From NCBI RefSeq assembly GCF_018128225.1, contig NZ_CP072377.1, positions 806,001-870,000 on the forward strand: a stretch of DNA of 64,000 nucleotides. The letters run 5' to 3'. The translations under genes were made by a program, and so were the position numbers. A model generated the notes under the pieces. The model made no database searches and was not told the DNA's origin. It saw only the letters and a program-made list of their open reading frames with translations. Of this stretch, positions 34,097 to 42,104 are shown piece after piece; the first letter of the stretch is position 1, and each line of letters begins with the position of its first letter. This stretch comes from Leptotrichia sp. oral taxon 218 (GTDB lineage: Bacteria > Fusobacteriota > Fusobacteriia > Fusobacteriales > Leptotrichiaceae).

Positions 34097-36331
34097 ATGT
34101 CAGAAAAATTAGAAAATAGTAAAGATATGATGTGTGAAATGGGGTATCATGAAGAAAATAAAGAAACATCTAATAAAAAAAAATTAAAAAAAAATAATTC
34201 AGAAAAAGTTTTAAAAAAAATTGATTTATATTTAGAAGATTTTGAGAATGAGTTAATAACAGAGAAAAAAATACAAGGTATTTTAGATAAAGAAAATAAA
34301 TCTAAAATGATAGATGGAAAACTTTTAAAAGAGCAAATTTGGGGTGAAGGTAAAAAAATAGCAATTTCTGGTTATGAAGATTTTGAAAAGAAAATTAATA
34401 AAACATTTATTCCTATATTGCAATCGAAATTTAATGCGATAGATCAAAATTTGAAAGTATTAAACAAGGCAAATATATATGATTTTTTACATTCTGAAGG
34501 ACTATCATTGAATTTTTGGAATGAAGAAGAAATTGAAAGTAAAAGAGAATTATTGAAAAAGAATAATGTTGAAAATGATGCAAAGAGAAAATTATATTCT
34601 TCTTGTGGGGAATTGGTAAAACAAAATAAAATAGAAGAATATAATGAGTATTTGGAAAAAATGGAATGTTTAAAAATAAAAAAAGAATTGGAAAATATAA
34701 GAGATGCGAATCGAGAGTTTGGAAAAGAAATTGCAGAAATTGAAATTAAAAATTTTGTGGATAAATTTAGAGATGTAGTTGAAGAAAAAACGGCAAGAGA
34801 AATTTTTTTGAAATTTTTTGAAAATAATTTTGAAGATGATAGAAAATCAAAAGAAATAAATTGTATGAAACGAATAAAGTTATCTAAAAAATCTTTTTTT
34901 AGTGTAGCATTAATTATTTCAATAATAGTTTTTTCTTGGAACCAGTTTAATAAAGAAGAAGCCAAAAAGTTATTTAACAGAGCAGAACAATATGAAAAAG
35001 AAGGAGAAGAAGAGAAGGCAAAAGAGTGGTACGAAAAAGCAGCAATAAAAGGTAATACAGAAGCAATGAATACTTTAGGAAATTTTTTTAATAAGGAAGG
35101 TGATAGAGAAAAAGCCAAAAAGTGGTTTAAAAAAGCAGCAATAAAAGGTAATATAAAAGCAATGGGTATTTTAGGAAGTATTTTTTATGGAGAAGGAGAT
35201 AGGGAAAAAGCCGAAAAGTGGTTTAAAAAAGCAGCAATAAAAGGTAATATGGAAGCATTGGTTATTTTAAAAAGTTTTTTTTATGAGAAAGAAAATAAGA
35301 AGAAAACAAAAGAGTGGTATGAAAAAGAGAATGCTGAAGCGATGAATGCATTAGGAAATTTTTTCAATGAGGGAGGAGATAAGAAAAAAGCGAAAGAGTG
35401 GTATGAGAAAGTAGCAATAAAAGGAAATGTGGATGCGATGGCAGCTTTAGGTATTCTTTATTTAGATGATGGAGATATCGAGGCAAAAAAGTGGCTTGAA
35501 AAAGCAGCAATAAAAGGTAATACAAAAGCAATGTTTTATTTAGGAAAGTTTTATTGGAGTATAAAAGATGAGATAAAAGCCAAAGAATGGCTTGAAAAAT
35601 CAGCATCGAAAAGGAATGTAGAAGCGATGTATTATTTAGGATTACTTTATTCCAAAGAAGGAGATAAAGCGAAGGCGAAAGAATGGCTTGAAAAATCAGC
35701 ATCGAAAGGGAATGTAGAAGCGATGTATTATTTAGGATTACTTTATTATGAAGAAGGAGATAAAGCGAAGGCGAAAGAATGGCTTGAAAAATCAGCATCG
35801 AAAGGTGTTGCAGAAGCGATGAGTAATTTAGGAGTACTTTATGACAATGAAGGAGATAAAGAAAAAGCGAAAGAGTGGTATGAAAAATCAGCGGCGAAAG
35901 GTTTTGCAGAAGCGATGTATAATTTAGGAGTACTTTATGACAATGAAGGAGATAAAGAAAAAGCGAAAGAATGGTATGAAAAATCAGCATCGAAAGGTGT
36001 TGCAGAAGCGATGTATAATTTAGGAGTACTTTATGACAATGAAGGAGATAAAGAAAAAGCGAAAGAGTGGTATGAAAAATCAGCATCGAAAGGTTTTGCA
36101 GAAGCGATGTATAATTTAGGAGTACTTTATGACAATGAAGGAGATAAAGAAAAAGCGAAAGAATGGTATGAAAAATCAGCATCGAAAGGTGATGCAGAAG
36201 CGATGTATAATTTAGGAGAATTTTATTACGAAAAAGGAAATAAAGAAAAAGCAAAAGAATGGTATGAAAAAGCAGCAGCTAAAGGGATTAAAGAAGCAAA
36301 AGAAGCATTGGAAAAAATGAAAAAAAATTAA
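34097..36331 (+). CDS. Type B array protein, second copy
   Basis: 744 residues, the largest of the array. The N-terminal ~265 residues are almost the same as in 30236 (SEKLENSKDMMCEMGYHEEN, NIYDFLHSEGLSLNFWNEEE). The membrane helix is shorter (SVALIISIIVFSWNQF). About 13 Sel1-like repeats follow; the first ones are diverged, while the last five are nearly identical 96-nt units. AGAAAGG precedes the ATG. The different ages of the repeats within one gene point to recent expansion at the 3' end. Confidence 0.82.
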   Translation: MSEKLENSKDMMCEMGYHEENKETSNKKKLKKNNSEKVLKKIDLYLEDFENELITEKKIQGILDKENKSKMIDGKLLKEQIWGEGKKIAISGYEDFEKKINKTFIPILQSKFNAIDQNLKVLNKANIYDFLHSEGLSLNFWNEEEIESKRELLKKNNVENDAKRKLYSSCGELVKQNKIEEYNEYLEKMECLKIKKELENIRDANREFGKEIAEIEIKNFVDKFRDVVEEKTAREIFLKFFENNFEDDRKSKEINCMKRIKLSKKSFFSVALIISIIVFSWNQFNKEEAKKLFNRAEQYEKEGEEEKAKEWYEKAAIKGNTEAMNTLGNFFNKEGDREKAKKWFKKAAIKGNIKAMGILGSIFYGEGDREKAEKWFKKAAIKGNMEALVILKSFFYEKENKKKTKEWYEKENAEAMNALGNFFNEGGDKKKAKEWYEKVAIKGNVDAMAALGILYLDDGDIEAKKWLEKAAIKGNTKAMFYLGKFYWSIKDEIKAKEWLEKSASKRNVEAMYYLGLLYSKEGDKAKAKEWLEKSASKGNVEAMYYLGLLYYEEGDKAKAKEWLEKSASKGVAEAMSNLGVLYDNEGDKEKAKEWYEKSAAKGFAEAMYNLGVLYDNEGDKEKAKEWYEKSASKGVAEAMYNLGVLYDNEGDKEKAKEWYEKSASKGFAEAMYNLGVLYDNEGDKEKAKEWYEKSASKGDAEAMYNLGEFYYEKGNKEKAKEWYEKAAAKGIKEAKEALEKMKKN
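35808..36230 (+). repeat. 96-nt near-identical tandem repeats (32-residue Sel1-like units)
   Basis: GCAGAAGCGATG recurs every 96 nt (near 35811, 35907, 36003, 36099, 36195). Each unit encodes a 32-residue repeat (AEAMYNLGVLYDNEGDKEKA then KEWYEKSASKG). Very low divergence makes this array prone to copy-number change by slippage or recombination. Confidence 0.88.
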
Positions 36332-36362
36332 AAGTAATATTTAGTTAAAAGAGGTATTGCAA

Positions 36363-36520
36363 ATGTCAGAAAAAGTGGAAAATAACTGGTATGAGATATT
36401 AGAACTTGATTTTTATCTTGATCCAAAAGAAGATGAATAAAAGATTAAAAAAATAATTAAAGAGAAGAATAAATGTTGAGTGAAGAATCAGAAAGATAGG
36501 AAATTTAGCAAGACTAAAAA
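36363..36520 (+). pseudogene. Type A array gene, third copy, remnant
   Basis: It has the same leader as other type A genes (AGTTAAAAGAGGTATT) and begins SEKVENNWYEILELDF, but a stop (TAA at 36438-36440) interrupts after KEDE. A further ~60 bp still resemble the parent. No shared domain or repeats remain. It closes the A-B-A-B array. Confidence 0.85.
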
Positions 36521-36581
36521 TGAATTGACTTTGTAAAAAAGTTTAAAATTTTAACGAAAAAATAAAAAAAGGGGATTTATT

Positions 36582-38293
36582 ATGAAAACTAAAAAGAAAA
36601 GATTACCAATTGGAATATCTAATTTTAAAGAAATAATAGAGTATGATTATTACTATTTTGATAAAACTAAATTTATTGAAAAAATTTTAGAAGAGCGTTC
36701 AAAAGTAAAATTATTCACTCGACCAAGAAGATTTGGGAAAACATTGAATATGTCGATGTTGAGGTATTTTTTTGATGTTAAGAATAAAGAAGAGAATAGA
36801 AAATTGTTTGAGAATTTGGAAATTTCTAAAAGTGAATATTTTGAAGAACAGGGGAAATATCCAGTGATTTCGATTTCATTTAGGAATTATGATAAAGAAA
36901 ATTGGGAAACAGGTTTTAGAACTATAAAAACAACAATTGCTAATGTGTATGCAGAAAATAAATATTTAATGGATAGTTTAGATAAAAGAGAACTACAGAA
37001 ATTTGAGGATATTTGGTTAGAAAAAGATAAGGGAGATTGGGAAGGTTCATTGAGGAATTTGGTGCAATATTTGTATGAATATTATGGGAGAAAAGTAGTT
37101 GTTTTAATAGATGAGTATGATCAGCCGATAATAGATTCGTATATTAAGGTATATTATGATAAGGCGATAAGTTTTTTAAAAGTTTTTATGGGTTAGTTTT
37201 GAAGGATAATGAATATCTTGAAATGGGAGTTATGACTGGTATTTTGAGGGTTGCGAAGGAAAATATTTTTTCGGGGTTGAATAATTTGGAAGTTCATACG
37301 ATTTTGGATAGTGAATTTACGGAATATTTTGGAATTATGGAAGATGAAGTTGAAAATGCTTTGAAAGATTTTAATTTGGAATATGATTTAGAAGATGTTC
37401 AAAAATGGTACAATGGGTATTTGTTTGGAGATACGAAAGTGTATAATCCTTGGTCGATTATTAATTTTTTAAAGCGAAGGAAATTAAAGTCTTATTGGGT
37501 AAACACGAGTGGGAATGGGTTAATCAAATTGTATTTACAAAAATTGAAAGACAAAATATTTGATGATTTTTCAAAATTGTTGAATAAAGAGAGCGTTATA
37601 AAGAGAATAAATGACAACATGACTTTTGGGAATTTGGAGGCTAATTTTGAGAAAAATGTATGGAACTTGTTTTTTCATAGTGGATATTTGACTTTGACAG
37701 AAGAATATGATGAAGATGAAGAAGAAGTTTATTTGAAAATACCGAATGAAGAAATTCTGAAAATGTTTTCTGAAATGTTTATTGAAATATATTTTGAGAA
37801 TTACGAAACTTTTTTGGATATGACAATTGCATTGAAAAATGGAGATGTTGAAAAATTTAAATTTGAATTGAGAAAAATTTTGTTGGAAAATATAGGGATT
37901 TTTGATGTAAGTGGAAATTATAAAGAGCAGTTTTATCATGGACTGTTATTAGGATTAGTTTTGATGTTGAAAAATGAATATGAGATTACATCAAATGGAT
38001 TTGCTGGGAAAGGTCGATATGATTTGCTTTTGAAACCTAAGAATACTTTAAATAAATTAACTGGAAGAGAAGGGATTATTTTTGAGTTAAAAATTGTAAA
38101 TTTAGTTGAAAAATTAGAAAAAAATAATTTAAAAAAGAAACTTGAGAAAGAGTGTGAAATTGCATTAAAGCAAATTGATGAGAAAGAATATGTTTCAGTT
38201 TTGAGAAATGCTGGAGTTGAGAGAGTTTTGAAAGTTGGGGTTGCATTTTTTGGGAAAGAGTTTGAAGTGAAATTTGAGAGAGAAATAAAATGA
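36582..38293 (+). pseudogene. AAA-ATPase-like/PD-(D/E)XK gene, frameshifted copy
   Basis: Two ORFs (36582-37196 and 37199-38293) together align with the 38358 product over its full length. The shift is in a T run: here T6 (GTTTTTTAAAAG, ~37171) where the sister gene has T7 (~38948). The first part keeps the P-loop RPRRFGKTLNMSM and IDEYDQP; the second keeps GKGRYDLLLKP and IIFELKI. As a homopolymer slip it could be a reversible phase switch, a fixed inactivation or a sequencing error. Confidence 0.85.
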
Positions 38294-38357
38294 ACTAAAT
38301 TATAATGAGAATGAAAATAAGTTTGATAAAAACAAAAAAGTAAAAGGGAGGATTATT

Positions 38358-40070
38358 ATGAAAACTAAAAAGAAAAAATTACCAATTGGAATATCTAATT
38401 TTAAAGAAATAATAGAGTATGATTATTATTATTTTGATAAAACTAAATTTATTGAAAAAATTTTAGAAGAGCGTTCAAAAGTAAAATTATTTACTCGTCC
38501 AAGACGATTTGGAAAAACATTGAATATGTCGATGTTGAGGTATTTTTTTGATGTTAAGAATAAAGAAGAGAATAGAAAGTTGTTTGAGAATTTGGAAATT
38601 TCTAAAAGTGAGTATTTTTCAGAGCAAGGGAAATATCCAGTGATTTCGATTTCGTTTAGGAATTATGATGAAGAGAATTGGGAAGAAGGATTTAAAACAA
38701 TAAAGACAACAATTGCTAATGCGTATGCAGAACATAAAATTTTGATGGATAATTTAGATAAAAGGGAACTAGAAAAATTTGAGAGCATTTGGCTGGAAAA
38801 AGATGAAGGAGATTGGAAAAATTCGTTACGGAATTTGGTGCAATATTTGTATGAATATTATGGGAGAAAAGTAGTTGTTTTAATAGATGAGTATGATCAG
38901 CCGATAATAGATTCATATATTAAAGGGTATTATGATAAAGCCATCAGTTTTTTTAAAAGTTTTTATGGGTTAGTTTTGAAGGATAATGAATATCTTGAAA
39001 TGGGGGTTATGACTGGTATTTTGAGAGTTGCGAAGGAAAATATTTTTTCGGGGTTGAATAATATAAAAGTTCATAGCGTTTTGAATAAAAGATTTACAGA
39101 ATATTTTGGAGTTTTGGAGAGTGAAGTTGAGAAGGCTTTGAAGGATTTTGGATTGGAATATGATTTGGAAGAAGTTCAGAAATGGTATAATGGGTATTTA
39201 TTTGGGGAGACTAAAGTGTATAATCCTTGGTCGATTATTAATTTTTTGGATGAAAGAAGGCTTGGAGCATATTGGGTGAATACGAGTGGAAATGGATTGA
39301 TTCAGTTGTATTTACAAAAATTGAGAGAAAAAATATTTGAAGATTTTTCAAAACTTTTGAATGAAGAAAATATTTATAAGCGAATAAATGACAGCATGAC
39401 TTTTGAAAATTTGGAAGATAATTTTGAAAAAAATATTTGGAATTTATTTTTTCATAGCGGATATTTGACTTTGGCTGAAAAATATGATGTAATGAAAAAA
39501 AGTGTTAGCATAAAAATTCCAAATAAGGAAATTTTAGAAATGTTTTCTGAAATGTTTATTGAAGTGTATTTTAGAGATACTGATAATTTTTTAGATATGA
39601 CAGATGCATTAAGAAATGGGGATATTGAAAAATTTAAATTGGAATTGAATAAGATTTTACTGGAAAATACAGGGATTTTTGATGTAAGTGGAAATTATAA
39701 AGAGCAGTTTTATCATGGACTGCTGTTAGGGTTAATTTTGATGTTAAAAAATGAGTATGAAATTACATCGAATGGATTTGCTGGGAAAGGTCGATATGAC
39801 CTGCTTTTGAAACCTAAGAATACTTTAAATAAATTAACTGGAAGAGAAGGGATTATTTTTGAGTTAAAAATTGTAAATATAAAAAGTGAATTTAGTTTTG
39901 AAGCAATTCATGAAAAACTTGAGAAAGAGTGTGAAATTGCATTAAAGCAAATTGACGAGAAAGAATATGTTTCAGTTTTGAGAAATGCTGGAGTTGAGAG
40001 AGTTTTGAAAGTTGGGGTTGCATTTTTTGGGAAAGAATTTGAAGTGAAATTTCAAAAAGAAAAGATTTAA
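38358..40070 (+). CDS. AAA-ATPase-like protein with PD-(D/E)XK domain
   Basis: 570 residues, intact. LPIGISNFKEIIEYDYYYFD, P-loop RPRRFGKTLNMSM, Walker B VVVLIDEYDQP, nuclease GFAGKGRYDLLLKP and IIFELKIVN. GGGAGG precedes ATG 38358. It is very close to the frameshifted copy 64 bp upstream, so the two arose by tandem duplication. The C-terminal segment (IKSEFSFEAIHEKLEKEC) is instead shared with the 42105 copy, suggesting exchange between copies. Confidence 0.9.
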   Translation: MKTKKKKLPIGISNFKEIIEYDYYYFDKTKFIEKILEERSKVKLFTRPRRFGKTLNMSMLRYFFDVKNKEENRKLFENLEISKSEYFSEQGKYPVISISFRNYDEENWEEGFKTIKTTIANAYAEHKILMDNLDKRELEKFESIWLEKDEGDWKNSLRNLVQYLYEYYGRKVVVLIDEYDQPIIDSYIKGYYDKAISFFKSFYGLVLKDNEYLEMGVMTGILRVAKENIFSGLNNIKVHSVLNKRFTEYFGVLESEVEKALKDFGLEYDLEEVQKWYNGYLFGETKVYNPWSIINFLDERRLGAYWVNTSGNGLIQLYLQKLREKIFEDFSKLLNEENIYKRINDSMTFENLEDNFEKNIWNLFFHSGYLTLAEKYDVMKKSVSIKIPNKEILEMFSEMFIEVYFRDTDNFLDMTDALRNGDIEKFKLELNKILLENTGIFDVSGNYKEQFYHGLLLGLILMLKNEYEITSNGFAGKGRYDLLLKPKNTLNKLTGREGIIFELKIVNIKSEFSFEAIHEKLEKECEIALKQIDEKEYVSVLRNAGVERVLKVGVAFFGKEFEVKFQKEKI

Positions 40071-40184
40071 AAAGTGTGCTAAAAATAAAAAAAGATAAAA
40101 AAAATTATAACTTTTAACAAAAGATAGCAAGAAGTCTCCGGCTTCTACAAGCGGGAGATGAATTGCTTTTTTTTGTAAAAAAAA

Positions 40185-40213
40185 TTGAAAAAAGGATATA
40201 TCTATGATACAAT
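40185..40213 (+). promoter_or_regulatory. tnpB promoter
   Basis: TTGAAA (40185-40190), 17-nt spacer, TACAAT (40208-40213) with extended TGA. The truncated copy at 53933 keeps the same sequence. Confidence 0.65.
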
Positions 40214-40306
40214 TTTTGTATAAAATATTGAAGAGAAGTTATAAATAATAAAATTTCTAAAAAAATAATTAAAATAATATCCAAAATCAAAAGGAGGTGT
40301 AATTTC

Positions 40307-41404
40307 ATGAAATATAATTTAGCATTCAAATACAGAATTTATCCAAATAAGGAGCAAGAATTATTGATAAACAAGACTTTTGGATGTGTTCGTTTTGTTT
40401 ACAATACGATTTTGTATGCTGCAAATAAATTTTATGAAGAAACTGGGAAAAATAAAATAATTACACCTGCCAGTTTGAAGAGTGAAAATCAATTTTTAAA
40501 AGAAGTAGATAGTCTGGCACTTTCAAATGCTCAATTGAATGTAAAACGATCGTTTACGAATTTTTTTCAGAAGAGAGCGAAGTTTCCGAGGTTCAAATCT
40601 AAAAAGACTAGTGTTAAAAGTTATACGACAAATTGTGTGAATAATTCGATACGAATTGAGGAAAACAAATATTTGGTTTTGCCAAAATTGAAAAGAATAA
40701 AATTAAAATATCATAGAGAAATAACAGAAGATTACAAGATAAAGTTAGTAACATTGACAAACAGTAATGGAAATTATTATGTTTCTGTTTTGACAGAATT
40801 TGAAAAAGAAATTCAAAAAGTGCCAACTAATGATAAAGTAATTGGACTTGATTTTTCAATGTCTGAATTATTTGTCAGCTCTGAAAACCAAAGGGCTGAT
40901 TATCCAAAATATTTCAGGATGTTAGAAGAAAAATTAAAAAAATTACAAAAATCATTATCAAGGAAAGTAAAATTTTCTAAGAATTGGTATAGACAAAAAG
41001 AGAAAATATCAAGATTGCATGAGTATATCAAGAATTGTCGAAGAGATTTTTTGCATAAATTATCGAAAAAATTGTCTGAAACATATAATGCTGTGGTTGT
41101 CGAGGATTTGAATATGAAAGGGATGAGCCAGGCATTAAATTTTGGAAAAAGTGTAGGAGATAATGGATGGGGAATGTTTTTGAGGACGATTGAGTATAAG
41201 TTGATGTTTTTAGGAAAGCAATTTTTGAAGATAGATAAATGGTTTCCATCGTCGAAAACTTGCAGTAAATGTGGAAATATTAAAGAGGAACTGAAATTAT
41301 CAGAAAGAAGCTATAAATGTGAGTGCTGTGGAATTGAGATTGATAGAGATTACAATGCGGCACTGAATATAAAAAACATTGGGAAATTGATGTTGGAATA
41401 TTAG
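40307..41404 (+). CDS. tnpB: TnpB, RNA-guided nuclease of IS605 family (C4 zinc-finger type)
   Basis: 365 residues, full length. N-terminal OrfB helix-turn-helix region (MKYNLAFKYRIYPNKEQELL), RuvC Asp in KVIGLDFSMSE, Glu in AVVVEDLNMKG, the zinc finger CSKCGN...CECCG, and the final Asp in EIDRDYNAALNI. All catalytic residues are present, so it should be active. AAGGAGGTG lies 8 nt before ATG 40307. It belongs to a different TnpB branch from the one in the recJ IStron. TnpB cuts the empty donor site with an omegaRNA made from the element's 3' end. Confidence 0.95.
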   Translation: MKYNLAFKYRIYPNKEQELLINKTFGCVRFVYNTILYAANKFYEETGKNKIITPASLKSENQFLKEVDSLALSNAQLNVKRSFTNFFQKRAKFPRFKSKKTSVKSYTTNCVNNSIRIEENKYLVLPKLKRIKLKYHREITEDYKIKLVTLTNSNGNYYVSVLTEFEKEIQKVPTNDKVIGLDFSMSELFVSSENQRADYPKYFRMLEEKLKKLQKSLSRKVKFSKNWYRQKEKISRLHEYIKNCRRDFLHKLSKKLSETYNAVVVEDLNMKGMSQALNFGKSVGDNGWGMFLRTIEYKLMFLGKQFLKIDKWFPSSKTCSKCGNIKEELKLSERSYKCECCGIEIDRDYNAALNIKNIGKLMLEY

Positions 41405-41517
41405 AAAAATAAAAAAAGACAGGGTAGGAACTACCCGAAGAGCTTGGTAAATATATTTGGCTAACAAAAGCAGATACTTCCCAAGAAGCTCCCGCTTCTA
41501 AAAGCGGGAGTAGTTCA
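41405..41517 (+). ncRNA. Putative omegaRNA scaffold (3' part) of the 40307 TnpB
   Basis: After the tnpB stop: GGGTAGGAACTACCC hairpin (~41423-41437), a linker with GAGCTTGG and CTTCCCAAGAAGCTCCC, then the end hairpin CCCGCTTCTAAAAGCGGG. The guide would start right after AGTTCA at 41518 (CTAAAAGTAGAATAATT). Its 5' end probably lies inside tnpB. Placement follows known TnpB biology; expression is not shown. Confidence 0.55.
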
Positions 41518-41627
41518 CTAAAAGTAGAATAATTAATAACTAATAATTAATAAAAGATAATTGATAAAAAATTAAAAGATTAAAAATTTAAATTAATAAA
41601 TAATTATTTTTGGGAGGAATGAAAAAT

Positions 41628-42065
41628 ATGGATTTATCAAAAATTAAATTAATTGTCATAATTCAATGTGAGATTGCGAAAAGACGATGTAGTGGGTATC
41701 ATTGCAGTCAGTCATTTTATGAGAGAAGTGGCGGATTTTCAAAATATTCGCAAGATCAAGATATGAGACTTCTTATGTTTCAATGCGGAGGATGTAATGG
41801 GAAAGGTGTAAATTCCCTTTTGTCAAATGTAGGAAAATGTCTTAAAAAGGAAGGGAAAATTAAGCCAGAAGAAGTGGCAATACACTTTGCATCTTGTGTT
41901 ACGCTAGATAATCATCATTCTTCGAGATGTATGTTTATTAATCATATGAAACAGCAAGTTTTGAAAACGCCACTTAAAGATGCACTTATTTTGGAGGACA
42001 CTTGGTATTCAAAAACTGCGACTAGAAGGCGTTTGGAGGGAGTTTATAAAACAAATAGAAATTAA
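41628..42065 (+). CDS. CGGC domain-containing protein
   Basis: 145 residues. It has the CGGC motif in LLMFQCGGCNGKGV, plus further conserved Cys/His (IQCEIAKRRCSGYHC, HFASCVTLDNHHSSRCMF). The family (PF08821 type) is thought to bind metal, but its function is unknown. ATG 41628 is chosen (GGGAGGA 9 nt upstream); ATG 41619 abuts that site. It sits between the IS605 element and an AAA-ATPase-like gene with no obvious functional tie. Confidence 0.85.
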   Translation: MDLSKIKLIVIIQCEIAKRRCSGYHCSQSFYERSGGFSKYSQDQDMRLLMFQCGGCNGKGVNSLLSNVGKCLKKEGKIKPEEVAIHFASCVTLDNHHSSRCMFINHMKQQVLKTPLKDALILEDTWYSKTATRRRLEGVYKTNRN

Positions 42066-42104
42066 CAAAATTAAGAAATTAAAAAATAAAAAGAGGGGAT
42101 TATT

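Larger units (their letters stand above)
40119..41517 (+). mobile_element. IS605-type tnpB element (complete ends, no tnpA)
   Basis: The left end follows TTTTAAC and has the hairpin GAAGTCTCCGGCTTC; the right end has GAAGCTCCCGCTTC, then AAAAGCGGGAG and TAGTTCA. The same ends occur as remnants at 20450, 23746 and 53933. tnpB fills the element; no Y1 transposase is present, as in IS1341-type elements. It lies between two AAA-ATPase-like units. Confidence 0.85.

Noticed and set aside
35808-36230. Possible CRISPR-like regular repeats
   Set aside because: The 96-nt units are entirely coding, have no repeat-spacer alternation, and lie within a Sel1 gene.
31200-36254. Long antisense ORFs (265 and 296 codons, Leu-rich) opposite the Sel1 genes
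   Set aside because: They mirror the repeat periodicity, have no ribosome binding sites and consist of Leu/Asn/Lys runs from reversed A-rich codons.
40119-41517. Autonomous IS605 element
   Set aside because: No Y1 transposase (tnpA) ORF is present between the ends; only tnpB.
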